Shown: positions 46,310 to 55,361 of the stretch, piece after piece
How positions within the stretch are numbered: the stretch's first letter is position 1
Layout: each line of letters begins with the position of its first letter
Assembly: GCF_012676905.1 (NCBI RefSeq)
Contig: NZ_CP051428.1
Span: forward strand, 2,814,001-2,878,000
Direction of reading: 5' to 3'
From: Paenibacillus albicereus
GTDB lineage: Bacteria; Bacillota; Bacilli; Paenibacillales; Paenibacillaceae
DNA: 64,000 nt
Notes under the pieces: generated by a model
What the model was told of the DNA's origin: nothing
The model's input: only the letters and a program-made list of their open reading frames with translations
Databases searched by the model: none
Position numbers and translations under genes: made by a program

Positions 46310-47332
46310 TCACTTGCCTTCAGGCAGGAACTCGTTCGTGAACGCCTTCGCCAGATCCGGCTTGGCGTCCATCAGGCCGTGCTCGACCATCCAGTCGGCG
46401 TACCCGTTCCATACCTCGGCCTTCTGCTCGCCCCAGCGGGCCGCGTCGTCCTGGTACTTGGGACTCAGCCACTTCTGGCTGGCGCGCACGAGCTCCGGAT
46501 TCAGGTCGGGCACGGCCGCGATCAGCACATCCGCCGCTCCCTCGGGATCGCGGATCGCCTCCTCGTAGCCTTCCGAAGCGCCGGCGACGAACGCGCGCAC
46601 CAGCTCCGGCTGCTCGGCGATCAGCTTCTCGCTCGTCTGCAACAGCGGCGTATAGTAGTCGAGCTTGTCGCTGTAGTCGGTCAGATACACCATGTTCAGC
46701 TGCTCGCCGCGAAGCTCCGCCTCGACGCCCGTCCACCCGTAGAAAATCCAGGCGAAGTCGATGTCGCGCTTGACGGCGGTGAAGAAGTCGGCGTTGCCCA
46801 TGTTGACGATCCTGACCTTCCCGACTTCCGCCTGCTGCTCCTGCATGAGCGAGGCGAGCACCTCCTGCTCGACCGGCGCTCCCCAGCCGCCGTACGTCTT
46901 GCCTTCGAAGTCCTTCGGCTCCTTGATTCCTTTGTCCGCCGGCGAGGCGAACCCCGACGTATTGTGCTGGATGACCGCCGCGACCGAGACGAGCGGCAGC
47001 TCCTGCGTGCGCGCCAGCGTCAAGTTCTCCTGGTAGCCGACGCCGAACTGCGCCTCTCCCTTGGCGACGAGCGTGTCGGCGGCCGTCCCCTCCGGCGGCT
47101 GCACGATCTCGACGTCCAGGCCATGCTCCTTGAAATAGCCCTTGTCGCGCGCCACATACAGTCCCGTATGATTCGTGTTCGGCGTCCAGTCGAGCACGAC
47201 CTTCACCTTTTGCAGCGGCGCGTCCGTCGCCGCCGCTCCGCCGTTCTCCTCGGCCGTGCCGCCGCAGCCGGCCAGCCCGATCGCCAGCGCCGCCGCCAGC
47301 ACGCCGCTTGTCCATCTGTTCCTGTTCCCCAT
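46310..47332 (-). CDS. Thiamin-precursor ABC transporter, substrate-binding lipoprotein (ThiY-like)
   Basis: 340-residue lipoprotein (lipobox LAIGLAGCGG, Cys near residue 23) of the NMT1/THI5-like family. It has VKVVLDWTPNTNHTGLYVAR, FKEHGLDVEIVQPPEGTAAD and GVGYQENLTLAR. Family members bind formylaminopyrimidine or HMP, the pyrimidine half of thiamin. The ATG at 47332 has GGGGAG upstream. First gene after the TPP riboswitch, so expression falls when TPP is plentiful. Confidence 0.93.
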   Translation of the reverse strand: MGNRNRWTSGVLAAALAIGLAGCGGTAEENGGAAATDAPLQKVKVVLDWTPNTNHTGLYVARDKGYFKEHGLDVEIVQPPEGTAADTLVAKGEAQFGVGYQENLTLARTQELPLVSVAAVIQHNTSGFASPADKGIKEPKDFEGKTYGGWGAPVEQEVLASLMQEQQAEVGKVRIVNMGNADFFTAVKRDIDFAWIFYGWTGVEAELRGEQLNMVYLTDYSDKLDYYTPLLQTSEKLIAEQPELVRAFVAGASEGYEEAIRDPEGAADVLIAAVPDLNPELVRASQKWLSPKYQDDAARWGEQKAEVWNGYADWMVEHGLMDAKPDLAKAFTNEFLPEGK

Positions 47333-47420
47333 TGCTCTCCCCTGCTTTCTTCTCTCGATCCGCTTCGCCTGGGTTCGCGGTCCGCCTTCCCTTCCTCCGC
47401 GCACCTGAGCCCGTCCAACG

Positions 47421-47450
47421 AAAAAAGACGCCTCCCCCAAGGAAGACGTC
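47421..47450 (-). terminator. Riboswitch-controlled terminator
   Basis: Minus strand GACGTCTTCC pairs with GGGAGGCGTC over TTGG, followed by TTTTTTCG. It lies between the TPP aptamer and the first gene and is the likely off-state structure. Confidence 0.88.
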
Positions 47451-47514
47451 ATGATGTCATGGCAGATCGCGCTGGGACCTCGGCAAGCTCCCCCAAGGGG
47501 CTTGCCGCCGGTCA

Positions 47515-47622
47515 GGCGGCTGCATACGGTTCCTACGCTGGCATTATCCAGATCAGGTGTACGGGTCGGGATGCTTCTCCCCTCTCAGCCGGCGTGCGCC
47601 AGCTCCCCAGCTATGCGGTTGT
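47515..47622 (-). promoter_or_regulatory. TPP riboswitch aptamer (THI element)
   Basis: The minus strand shows the hallmark sequences of the THI box: GCTGAGAGGGG (about 47581-47591), then CACCTGATCTGGATAATGCC and AGCGTAGGAA (about 47529-47558), closed by a P1 stem (CGCATA with TATGC). An alternative hairpin (GGCAAG/CTTGCC, 47482-47506) and the terminator at 47421-47450 form the expression platform. The 428-bp gap from 47333 to 47760 is fully taken by this leader, its promoter and the gerAB terminator. Confidence 0.95.
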
Positions 47623-47632
47623 CAATAGAGCC

Positions 47633-47660
47633 ATTATAGCAGAGAGCGGGCCGATTGCAA
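47633..47660 (-). promoter_or_regulatory. Promoter of the TPP-riboswitch operon
   Basis: Minus strand TTGCAA, 16 bases, TATAAT, just upstream of the aptamer. Confidence 0.75.
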
Positions 47661-47693
47661 CCGGATTGTCGAACGATGGCGAAGCTCGGAGCG

Positions 47694-47731
47694 AAAAAGC
47701 GGAAGCCGCCGAATCCTTCGTTCGGCGGCTT
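47694..47731 (-). terminator. Terminator of the germination operon
   Basis: Minus strand AAGCCGCCGAA pairs with TTCGGCGGCTT over seven bases, then CCGCTTTTTCG. It lies 30 bases after the gerAB stop. Confidence 0.85.
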
Positions 47732-47760
47732 GGTCGCGGTTCGCGCTTTCGACCGGAGCT

Positions 47761-48921
47761 TCATGCGGACGGCTGCGCCCGGGGAGCAGGCTCCGCTCCG
47801 CCCTGCCCTTCTCCGGCTTTCTTTTTCCGCTGCCGCTCGGCCTTGCGCTTCACCCAGCCGACGCCAGTCAGCAGCATGATCCCCGGCAGCACGAGCTGAT
47901 AGAACGGCGTCAGCTTGAGTCCGAGCTCCAGGCCGAGCCATAGATGGAACGTATTCGTCGGTTCAAGAAAAGAGGTCCCGTAGATGAGGGCGCCGAGCCC
48001 GATCGCGCCGGCAGGCAGCGGCAAGCGGCAGGCCGAGCGCAGCAGCAGCGCGGAGGCCAGATACAGCGCGGATATTTTGACGTAGAGCCCGATGTAGAGC
48101 AGCAGCGTCACCAGGATGTCCAGCCGTTCGATGAAGTTCGCCAGCCGAATCAGCTCGACCGCCTCCAGCGTCGGCAACGCCTTGATCGACGCCATGGCCG
48201 GGCCGAGCACCATCATGATGACGGCATTGACCGCGATCAGGAAGATGGCGACGAGCCCGTATGCGGCATAACTGGCCGCCCCGGTCTGCTTGTTGGCCGC
48301 CGCGTATTTCCAGAAGACGAGCAGCACGATCGTCTGGCTGAACGGAAAGGCGATCAGGTTCGGAAACGCCGCCTGCAGCACCGGCATCGGTCCATGCTCC
48401 AGCACCGGCCTTAGCCGGTCCGGATCGATCCGGCCCGAGGCCAGCAGCAGCACGAGCAGCAGCATGTAGCTTCCGGCGAGCACCGGCAGCAGCACTTGCG
48501 CGATCCGAAAGAACGTATCGACCCCTTTGGTGACCGTATAGAAGCCGATCCCGACGATGAGCAGCATCGTGCACCAGAGCGGCGTCTCCGGGAGCAGCGT
48601 CATCGCCGTCAGCTCGCCGAAATCGCGGACGTTGCGCATCGACTCGTAGGCGATCAGCAGCGCGAATGCGATGCCGAGCAGCGTGCCCAACGCCTTGCCG
48701 AAATGAAGCTTGAACAAGCCGGCCAGATCCTCCTCGGGCGCCCGGTTCTGCAGCGTCCGGTACACCCAAAGCACGCCCAATCCCGCCGCTGCCGCCGCGC
48801 TCAGGGCTATCCAGGAATCCTGGCCCGCCTCGATGCCGAGCTCGAACATCGGCGTGCTGCCGATGCAGAACAGGATCAGGAAAATCGCGATCTGTCCGGC
48901 GCTTACCCCGCGGTTGTCCAT
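47761..48921 (-). CDS. gerKB: Spore germination protein GerAB/GerKB (permease subunit)
   Basis: 386-residue APC-type membrane protein with ten or more hydrophobic segments: GVSAGQIAIFLILFCIGSTP, MLLIVGIGFYTVTKGVDTFF, IAFPFSQTIVLLVFWKYAAA. GerAB-type subunits bind the germinant in the spore inner membrane. Positive tail (KRKAERQRKKKAGEG). It is last in an A-C-B order, as in gerK of B. subtilis. Confidence 0.92.
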   Translation of the reverse strand: MDNRGVSAGQIAIFLILFCIGSTPMFELGIEAGQDSWIALSAAAAAGLGVLWVYRTLQNRAPEEDLAGLFKLHFGKALGTLLGIAFALLIAYESMRNVRDFGELTAMTLLPETPLWCTMLLIVGIGFYTVTKGVDTFFRIAQVLLPVLAGSYMLLLVLLLASGRIDPDRLRPVLEHGPMPVLQAAFPNLIAFPFSQTIVLLVFWKYAAANKQTGAASYAAYGLVAIFLIAVNAVIMMVLGPAMASIKALPTLEAVELIRLANFIERLDILVTLLLYIGLYVKISALYLASALLLRSACRLPLPAGAIGLGALIYGTSFLEPTNTFHLWLGLELGLKLTPFYQLVLPGIMLLTGVGWVKRKAERQRKKKAGEGQGGAEPAPRAQPSA

Positions 48922-48928
48922 AGGCGAC

Positions 48929-50203
48929 TCACTCCTTCCGGCGCGCGTCCTCCGCCGCCTGTACGTACGACCGGTTGCTTCGGCCCGTGCGGGCGATCTT
49001 AACGTGCAGGTCGAACTCGGACCGAACCTGCGGGTACACCTGCTCGTTCCATTCCTTCTCCACTTCCTTCCATCCGCGCGGATCGCTCAGCCGAAGCGCC
49101 TGGCCGAAGCCGGCCAGGTCCGCTCCCAGCCGCTGCGAGGCGCGGATGCCGCTTTCCATGTCGTTCCGCAGCTCCCGCTCGATTCGCTCCTCCAGCCTTT
49201 CCAGGTCCTGCGGCTTGTCCAAGGAGCCCTCGCAATTGTACTCGAGCAGCGTCCCCTCGGCGCTCTCTTCGATCCGCATCCGCCAGCCTTCGCCTTCTCG
49301 ATAGGGCCTTACCCGCGCATGCGTCCTCCGCAGCCGGATGCTGTTGCGCTTGAGCTTCTCGTCCGGGCAAGAGAACGAGACGGTCGTCTCCTTGGCCTGG
49401 CCCCGCACCCACAGCAGCCCCCTCGCCTCATGCGTGCTGAGCCATCCGACGAGCCGGCCCTCCTTGAACGCACCGAGCCGCTGCAATCTAATCTTGGCGC
49501 CGGTGTACGTCTTTTTGGCCGCATCGACGCTGTCCACCGGCTCATCCGAGCCGCTCAGCCCGATGCCCGGCACGCCCGTCACCCGCACCGGGCCGAGCAG
49601 ATCCTGAGCGACATTGAACACCGTCATCTGGCGGAAGTTCCCGCCGTGGTTCCCCTCCTGCGTGATGAGCCGCACGATGCCGGCTCCGGATATCTTCTCC
49701 ATCGGCAGCAGCTGCTCCAGCAGCTTTCTTGCATTGCCCTCGGTCACGAACATCATGACCGTCTCGCGGGAATCGCCGTTGCGCATGTAGGCTTCGATCA
49801 GCTCCGAGATGCCTTTGCGCGCGGCCTCTTCGCTGACGACGACGATCTGGTTATGGCCGAAGTAGAGCCGCCTCGACATCTCCTGAGTAGCGCGGGACAC
49901 CGCTCCCCGAAAGCTTTCTCCCTCGGTGGTGAACACGTTGAACGGAGCGGACGACAGCCCGACATATGCGCCTTGGGCCGAGATCGCGCTCGGAATGACG
50001 AGCTGGTAGCTGATCCGCCAGCGGCCGCTCTCCGTCACGTCTACCGCGGTGGCCGAGATGATGCCGAGCTCGTTGAGCTCCTGGCGGTCCCAGCAGCCCG
50101 CCGCGCCGATCGGCAGGAGCGTCAGCAGCAGCGCGAGCGTCAGGCGGCGCAGCGTCATCCGCCTGCGGGGCGATTCCCTGCGCCGCCTTCTCCGCGCCCT
50201 CAT
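48929..50203 (-). CDS. gerKC: Spore germination lipoprotein GerAC/GerKC
   Basis: 424-residue Ger(x)C lipoprotein. After an Arg-rich start, a signal peptide ends in PIGAAGCWDRQELNELGI, the Cys being the lipid site and WDRxE the family mark. Later segments: FTTEGESFRGAVSRATQEMS, LYFGHNQIVVVSEEAARKG. The ATG at 50203 overlaps the gerKA stop by 4 bp; the ATG at 50158 would leave a cleaner signal peptide and is a fair alternative. Confidence 0.9.
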   Translation of the reverse strand: MRARRRRRRESPRRRMTLRRLTLALLLTLLPIGAAGCWDRQELNELGIISATAVDVTESGRWRISYQLVIPSAISAQGAYVGLSSAPFNVFTTEGESFRGAVSRATQEMSRRLYFGHNQIVVVSEEAARKGISELIEAYMRNGDSRETVMMFVTEGNARKLLEQLLPMEKISGAGIVRLITQEGNHGGNFRQMTVFNVAQDLLGPVRVTGVPGIGLSGSDEPVDSVDAAKKTYTGAKIRLQRLGAFKEGRLVGWLSTHEARGLLWVRGQAKETTVSFSCPDEKLKRNSIRLRRTHARVRPYREGEGWRMRIEESAEGTLLEYNCEGSLDKPQDLERLEERIERELRNDMESGIRASQRLGADLAGFGQALRLSDPRGWKEVEKEWNEQVYPQVRSEFDLHVKIARTGRSNRSYVQAAEDARRKE

Positions 50204-51957
50204 GGTCCTCCGCCCCCCGGCTTCACGCCCGACTGCCGCTTGCGGTTTCCTTTGCGGGCCAGCAGCGGGCGCAGCGTCATCGTCCAGCGCGGCATGCGCA
50301 GGATCGTATCGCGCCAGCTGCCCTTGACCCACGGCGCCATCGGCGACAGATAAGGGACGCCGAAGGAATACAGCCCCGCCAGATGGATGATGAGGATGAG
50401 GTCGAGCGAAATGATGCCGACGAACCCGAGCACGCCGGCGCTCAGCATGAACAGGAACCGCATGAGGCGGGCGGCACTGGCGATGTTCACCTGCGGAGCG
50501 ACGAAGCTCGAGATCGCCGTGAACGCCACGATGATGACCATGGCCGCCGAGACGAGGCCCGCCTGCACGGTCGCCGTGCCGATGACGAGCGCGCCGACGA
50601 TCGAGATCGCCGGCCCGATCGCCCGAGGCATGCGCACGCCCGCCTCCCGCAGCACCTCGAACGTCAGCTCCATGAGCAGCGCCTCCATCAGCGCAGGGAA
50701 CGGCGCCCCCTCCCGCTGCGCCGACAGGCTGATGAGCAGATTGGTCGGCATCATCTCTTGATGGAACGTCGTGATGGCGATGTACAGGGCGGGCAGATGC
50801 AGCGAGATCAGGAAGGCGCTGAAGCGGAGGACGCGCAGGAAGCTCGCGATGTCCCAGCGCTGGTAGTAGTCCTCCGGCGACTGGAAGAAGCGCACCATCG
50901 TGACCGGAGCGAGCAGCGCGAACGGGCTGCCGTCGGATAGGACCGCCACATGGCCCTCCAGCAGATAGGCGGCCGCCTGGTCCGGCCGCTCCGTACTGAG
51001 CAGCGTAGGGAAGAACGTGAACGTCTTGTCCTGGATAAATTCCTCGATATAGCCGCTGTCGACGATGCCGTCGACGTCGATCGCCGCCAGCCTGCGGCGC
51101 GCCTCGGCGACCAGCTCCGGGCGGACCGCGTCTTGAAGGTAGACCAGCGCGACCTCCGTGCAGGTCTGCCTGCCGATGCGCGTCGACTCCACGGTCAGCC
51201 GCTCCGAGCGGATGATGCGGCGCAGCAGCCCGAGGTTCGTGCTGAGCGACTCGGCGAATCCTTGCTGCGGGCCGCGGATGACGGTCTGGGAGATCGGCTC
51301 CGATACGGGACGCCGCTCTCCGCCGTCCGCGTCCGCGGCCAGCGCCGTGCCGATGCCGTCGATCAGGACGAGGCAGCAGCCGAGCAGCAGCGCATCCAGC
51401 GCCTGCTCCAGCGTCGGGACCGATTGGGTCAAGCCGGACGTAATCGTTCCCGAGCGCAGGCGCTCCGCCGCCGCGGCCAGCCCGATCCGCTCCGGCCGGC
51501 TCCCTTCCTCCGGCGGGGCAGCGCTCTGCAGCTTGCCCAGGATCGTCTCGCTGATGACGCTCTCGTCTACGATGCCCTGCACATAGAGTACGGCGAGCCG
51601 GACGTCCGGCAGAGCCGGGGAGCCCGTCATGCGCAGGCGCAGATCGGCCGAGTCCCCGAACTGCCGGCGGATCGCCTGCGCGTTCGCCGCCAGCGACGTG
51701 CTGAGCGGCGTCGCGCTCTTGCGCCGGCCGGGCGAGGACGCGCCTTTGGCAAAGCCGTCCCGGCTCCTGTCTTTCCCGGCGCGGCCGGCGCCTTCGCCGC
51801 CGGCGCCCGGCTCGTCGCCGCTTCGTCCGTCGCCCGCACCGCCGCGCGCATCGGTCGGCATGCCGGCGCTTTTGCCGCTGCCCTCCCGATCGACGCCGCT
51901 GCTGGCGGACCTGACGCCGGCTTCAGCCGCTGCTCCGTTCCCGTCCTCGCTCGCCAT
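50200..51957 (-). CDS. gerKA: Spore germination protein GerAA/GerKA
   Basis: 585-residue GerA-family subunit. The first 80 residues are a Gly/Ser/Asp-rich tail unlike the core. The N-terminal cytosolic domain shows LAVLYVQGIVDESVISETIL and IRGPQQGFAESLSTNLGLLR; about five membrane segments follow (RFSAFLISLHLPALYIAITT, HQEMMPTNLLISLSAQREG, MPRAIGPAISIVGALVIG). GerAA forms the channel-like subunit of nutrient receptors. The ATG at 51957 has AAAGGAGGGG; GTG 51963 is too close to it. First gene of gerKA-gerKC-gerKB. Confidence 0.93.
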   Translation of the reverse strand: MASEDGNGAAAEAGVRSASSGVDREGSGKSAGMPTDARGGAGDGRSGDEPGAGGEGAGRAGKDRSRDGFAKGASSPGRRKSATPLSTSLAANAQAIRRQFGDSADLRLRMTGSPALPDVRLAVLYVQGIVDESVISETILGKLQSAAPPEEGSRPERIGLAAAAERLRSGTITSGLTQSVPTLEQALDALLLGCCLVLIDGIGTALAADADGGERRPVSEPISQTVIRGPQQGFAESLSTNLGLLRRIIRSERLTVESTRIGRQTCTEVALVYLQDAVRPELVAEARRRLAAIDVDGIVDSGYIEEFIQDKTFTFFPTLLSTERPDQAAAYLLEGHVAVLSDGSPFALLAPVTMVRFFQSPEDYYQRWDIASFLRVLRFSAFLISLHLPALYIAITTFHQEMMPTNLLISLSAQREGAPFPALMEALLMELTFEVLREAGVRMPRAIGPAISIVGALVIGTATVQAGLVSAAMVIIVAFTAISSFVAPQVNIASAARLMRFLFMLSAGVLGFVGIISLDLILIIHLAGLYSFGVPYLSPMAPWVKGSWRDTILRMPRWTMTLRPLLARKGNRKRQSGVKPGGGGP

Positions 51958-52062
51958 CGCCACCCCTCCTTTGCCAAGTTGTCCTTATTTTGGACTGGCG
52001 CCGAAAAAGTATGCGGACCTTCGCATGCGCGTCGAGAGCCCGATTTCCGTCCGCTTCAAATC

Positions 52063-52093
52063 AAAAGACCGGACTGCGGGAGTCCGGTCTTCC
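52063..52093. repeat. Left copy of a 31-bp hairpin repeat
   Basis: AAAAGACCGGAC, seven-base loop, GTCCGGTCTTCC. The 24 arm bases are identical to the copy at 59370-59400 in the same orientation; only the loop differs. It looks like a minus-strand terminator, but no gene on the minus strand ends here, since it lies between divergent gerKA and the response regulator. Confidence 0.75.
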
Positions 52094-52131
52094 ATCTGCG
52101 CTGCCGCGCTCTTTGACAGCTTTCGCACTTC

Positions 52132-52161
52132 TTGGTTTCCATCACGAATTCTTCGTAAAAT
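52132..52161 (+). promoter_or_regulatory. Candidate promoter of the two-component operon
   Basis: TTGGTT, 18 bases, TAAAAT, 40 bases before the response regulator ATG. A direct-repeat-like segment (TTCGTAAAATAAGGTTAAA, 52152-52170) overlaps the -10. Confidence 0.5.
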
Positions 52162-52200
52162 AAGGTTAAACTAGAACCATCCGCTGAAGGAGGATTGGAC

Positions 52201-52947
52201 ATGCCCTCGTATCTCTCTGAACCGGCTCGCCGTATTTTGATCGTCGATGACGAGCTGCCCATGCAAGACTTGCTTCAAGTCTATCTTCATTCCGAGGGAT
52301 TTCAGACCCGGACGGCTTCCAATGGGTTGGAGGCCTTGGAAAAAATAAAAGAAGATGAATTCGACTTGATTTTGCTGGATCTCATGCTTCCCGGCATGGA
52401 CGGGTTTGACATTTGCAAAGCCGTCCGAGAAATTTCCACCGTCCCTATCATCATGCTGACGGCGAGAGAAGGCACCGTCGATAAAGTCGTAGGCTTGAAA
52501 ATGGGAGCCGATGACTATATCACCAAGCCATTCGAAGCAAGAGAGATGCTTGCCCGAATGGAAGCGATTTTTCGAAGACAGCACTTCCAAGAGAAGCAAC
52601 GGAGACGCTCCGACCGTCAGGAAGCCGGCGTCACGCTTTTTTTCAAAGGCTTGCAGCTGAACTTGCGCACTCATCAGGCTTATCTGGACGATCAGGAGCT
52701 GCTGTTCACGCCTAAAGAATTTGCCATTTTAAAATTGTTCTTGTCCAACAAAGGCCGCATCTTTCACCGGGAGGACATATTGGGAATGTTATGGGGCGAT
52801 CGGCAGATCAACGACGATCGGACCGTCGATACCCATATCAAGAACATCAGGGAGAAGCTGACCAAAGGCGGCCTGAAAGGCAGCGATGTCATCAAAACCA
52901 TTTGGGGGACGGGATATATCTGTCATGATACGAAACAGGCTGAATAG
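52201..52947 (+). CDS. OmpR/PhoB family response regulator
   Basis: 248-residue two-domain regulator. Receiver domain: acidic pair in RILIVDDELPMQDLL, phosphoacceptor Asp in FDLILLDLMLPGMDGF (near residue 60), Thr in IIMLTAREG and Lys in DDYITKPFEAREML. C-terminal winged helix: LFTPKEFAILKLFLSNKG and RTVDTHIKNIREKL. The ATG at 52201 follows AAGGAGG by seven bases. It overlaps the kinase gene by 23 bp. Codon use is clearly less GC-biased than in genes left of 52 kb. Confidence 0.95.
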   Translation: MPSYLSEPARRILIVDDELPMQDLLQVYLHSEGFQTRTASNGLEALEKIKEDEFDLILLDLMLPGMDGFDICKAVREISTVPIIMLTAREGTVDKVVGLKMGADDYITKPFEAREMLARMEAIFRRQHFQEKQRRRSDRQEAGVTLFFKGLQLNLRTHQAYLDDQELLFTPKEFAILKLFLSNKGRIFHREDILGMLWGDRQINDDRTVDTHIKNIREKLTKGGLKGSDVIKTIWGTGYICHDTKQAE

Positions 52948-54328
52948 CATCTCGGTCAAGCTCGGCGCGGTTTGGATCCTTTTGTTCATGGTGCTGCTGA
53001 TGTGCATCGGGTCGCTTCTGTACATGTTCTTTATTCGCTTTTATACCGAAAATGCTCTGAGCGAGCAAGTTCAGCGCAATGAGAGCTATGCCGCCGTCCT
53101 CAACGATCATTTCGATCAAACGACGATGGCCCATGTTCTTTTAACCGAAAGCCGTACCGACAATCTTTTGATCGTCGTGGATCAGTTCAACACGATCAAA
53201 GGCGCTTCGAAAGCGGTAGAGAGCCTGCCCGACGACTATCGGTCCGACATCATTTATCATGGACAGAACAAGGATCGGCATGGGCCCGTCATCAACTCGG
53301 ACTGGAAGAACGAACCTTATTTCGTGACGGAAGCTTTCGTGGAAGACGACGGGAAGACGATCGGCCGCATCATCCTGCTGTATCCGACCGAGCCGATTCA
53401 AAGCGCCATCAAAACGCTGCGAGAAACGTTCGTCGGCATCGCCATCCTGGCGGTTGTTTGCTCCGCCGTTCTTATTTTTTTGATTTCCGGAAAAATCGTT
53501 CAGCCTCTTTTGCGGATGATTCGGATTACGAAGCAGATTTCGGAAGGGAGGCATGACTGGGACCTGGGCATCCGCGGCTCGGATGAAATTGCCCAGCTCG
53601 CCAATGCCATCCGCCGAATGTCGGCTAATCTGCAGCAGTACAAAGAGCAGCGAAGACAATTCCTGGCTGATATATCCCATGAATTGCGCACGCCGCTTAC
53701 CTACATGAAAGGCTACTCCGAAGTGCTCCATCTCGGATTGGTGCAAGAAAAGCAGGATCGCGACAGGTATCTGCAGCTTCTTTATCATCAAAGCGTCCAG
53801 ATGCAGCGGCTGGTCGAGGACTTGTTCGAGCTGGCGCACCTGGAGCAAGATTCGTTTAAGCTGACCTTGAAGCGGGTGTCCCTGGACAAGATCATCCATC
53901 ACGCCCTGGAGCTGATGGCCGGCCCGTTGGATCAAAAGAACATCGCCCTGTCGTATTCGCCCTCTCCTACGCCGCTTTACGTCGAAGGCGACGACCGCAG
54001 GCTGCATCAGGTCATCGTGAACCTGCTTGACAACGCCTTGAAATATACTCCCTCGGGAGGAGAGATCGCGGTGTCGACGTCTCAGGACGGCCATCTGGCG
54101 ATCGTCCAGATCACCGATACAGGCGTGGGAATTCCTCACGAGGAGCTTCCTCGCATTTGGGAACGGCTGTACCGGGTCGACAAGTCGCGCTCGCGGGCAA
54201 CCGGCGGAACCGGCCTCGGGCTCGCGATTTGCCATGAGATCATCCAGCTGCATCACGGGAGCATCGCCGTGGAGAGCGAGGAGGACAAGGGATCCCAATT
54301 CCGAGTGGGAATCCCTCTGAGCCGCTAG
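52925..54328 (+). CDS. Sensor histidine kinase
   Basis: 467-residue membrane kinase. TM1 (AVWILLFMVLLMCIGSLLYM), an extracellular region of about 130 residues, TM2 (IAILAVVCSAVLIFLISG), HAMP, then the H box DISHELRTPLTYMKGYSEVL, N box QVIVNLLDNALKYTP, and G boxes TDTGVGIPHEELPRIWERLY and GGTGLGLAICHEI. The extracytoplasmic sensor is unlike any I recognise. The start MIRNRLNSISVKL lies inside the regulator gene. It converges on the C39 peptidase gene. Confidence 0.93.
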   Translation: MIRNRLNSISVKLGAVWILLFMVLLMCIGSLLYMFFIRFYTENALSEQVQRNESYAAVLNDHFDQTTMAHVLLTESRTDNLLIVVDQFNTIKGASKAVESLPDDYRSDIIYHGQNKDRHGPVINSDWKNEPYFVTEAFVEDDGKTIGRIILLYPTEPIQSAIKTLRETFVGIAILAVVCSAVLIFLISGKIVQPLLRMIRITKQISEGRHDWDLGIRGSDEIAQLANAIRRMSANLQQYKEQRRQFLADISHELRTPLTYMKGYSEVLHLGLVQEKQDRDRYLQLLYHQSVQMQRLVEDLFELAHLEQDSFKLTLKRVSLDKIIHHALELMAGPLDQKNIALSYSPSPTPLYVEGDDRRLHQVIVNLLDNALKYTPSGGEIAVSTSQDGHLAIVQITDTGVGIPHEELPRIWERLYRVDKSRSRATGGTGLGLAICHEIIQLHHGSIAVESEEDKGSQFRVGIPLSR

Positions 54329-54372
54329 CGATGCCGGCCTCATCCTGCAACATCCAACCGGCGTCCCGCTGT

Positions 54373-55341
54373 TCAACTATACGTGATCGCTTGCCTCCCC
54401 ATCTGTTCCCAGGCCTCTTGGAAAGAAGCCCGCTGCGCCTTGCGCGGGCTTTGCTCGGCCAACGGATCGTTGAAGTAGACGAAGCGGTCATCGAAGCCCG
54501 TCAAGAGGACCGAATGCTCTCGATACGTAATACGGATCGGTCCCGAGGGAGTTTGCCACGTTTGGAACATCGATTCCGGCAAGGCGCTGAACCGGCTGTT
54601 GATGATGACCCACACCGGCTTTCCTTGCTGGAGAGAGTACAGCGCGCTCTCCAGATCGCTCCCCGTCAAATCGATGACTCGGCCAGGCAAATAGGCTTCC
54701 GCCAGCTTACTTATAGGCTTGTGGTAGACGCCGTAGCCAGGGTTGGAAAAGCTGTACATGTCTCCCACAAAACCGGTATTGGGATGACCAAAATGGACCA
54801 CGCCATTTTTTCGGGAGTAGGGCGTCGGATCTTTTTGAATTTCCCGTGCAAGCTGCATTTTATCCGCGTCGATACCGGCATGCTGGAGCATCATGGCAAG
54901 ACTGGTCACTTCGCATCCTCGCGCCAGCTCAGGCATTTGTTGGAGAAGAGGGGCATCGATCAAGGCCGCTTCGGCATAGACCTGGCCGGACTTCCATACC
55001 GTTCGTTCTTTATACCGATGGGTTATGCTCGCATTTTCCAACGATTCGGCCAATCGGAACGCTTCGGCAAAAGTGGAATAGGAATGTATGACCCGTCCGT
55101 TCTGAAGCACCGTGAAGGGTCCGGCCTCCTTGCCGGGCTCTTCCATTCGTTTTTGATCCGTAAGGGAAGGTGCCGGCAAGGGTTCGGGACTGGACAAAGG
55201 CTTGCCGCCAATCGGGGCTGAATTCCTGTCGTCGAGCCAAATGATGGCGATCAAGCCGCAGGCCACGACCGACATCAGAAGGTTCAACCCCACGATAACT
55301 CTAAGCGAGTCCGGATTCCTCGATGGCTTCCGAGAGGCCAT
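54373..55341 (-). CDS. Membrane-anchored C39-type cysteine peptidase
   Basis: 322-residue protein with an N-terminal membrane anchor (VIVGLNLLMSVVACGLIAII) and a C39-like peptidase domain outside the cell. The catalytic Cys is in LARGCEVTSLAMMLQHAG, the His in YREHSVLLTGFDDR and the Asp/Asn in VYFNDPLAEQ. Unlike bacteriocin exporters, it is not fused to an ABC transporter. Last gene of the leftward TraX-M15-AsnB-C39 set, 20 bases after asnB. Confidence 0.88.
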   Translation of the reverse strand: MASRKPSRNPDSLRVIVGLNLLMSVVACGLIAIIWLDDRNSAPIGGKPLSSPEPLPAPSLTDQKRMEEPGKEAGPFTVLQNGRVIHSYSTFAEAFRLAESLENASITHRYKERTVWKSGQVYAEAALIDAPLLQQMPELARGCEVTSLAMMLQHAGIDADKMQLAREIQKDPTPYSRKNGVVHFGHPNTGFVGDMYSFSNPGYGVYHKPISKLAEAYLPGRVIDLTGSDLESALYSLQQGKPVWVIINSRFSALPESMFQTWQTPSGPIRITYREHSVLLTGFDDRFVYFNDPLAEQSPRKAQRASFQEAWEQMGRQAITYS

Positions 55342-55361
55342 AGACTGTTATCTCCTCGCCT

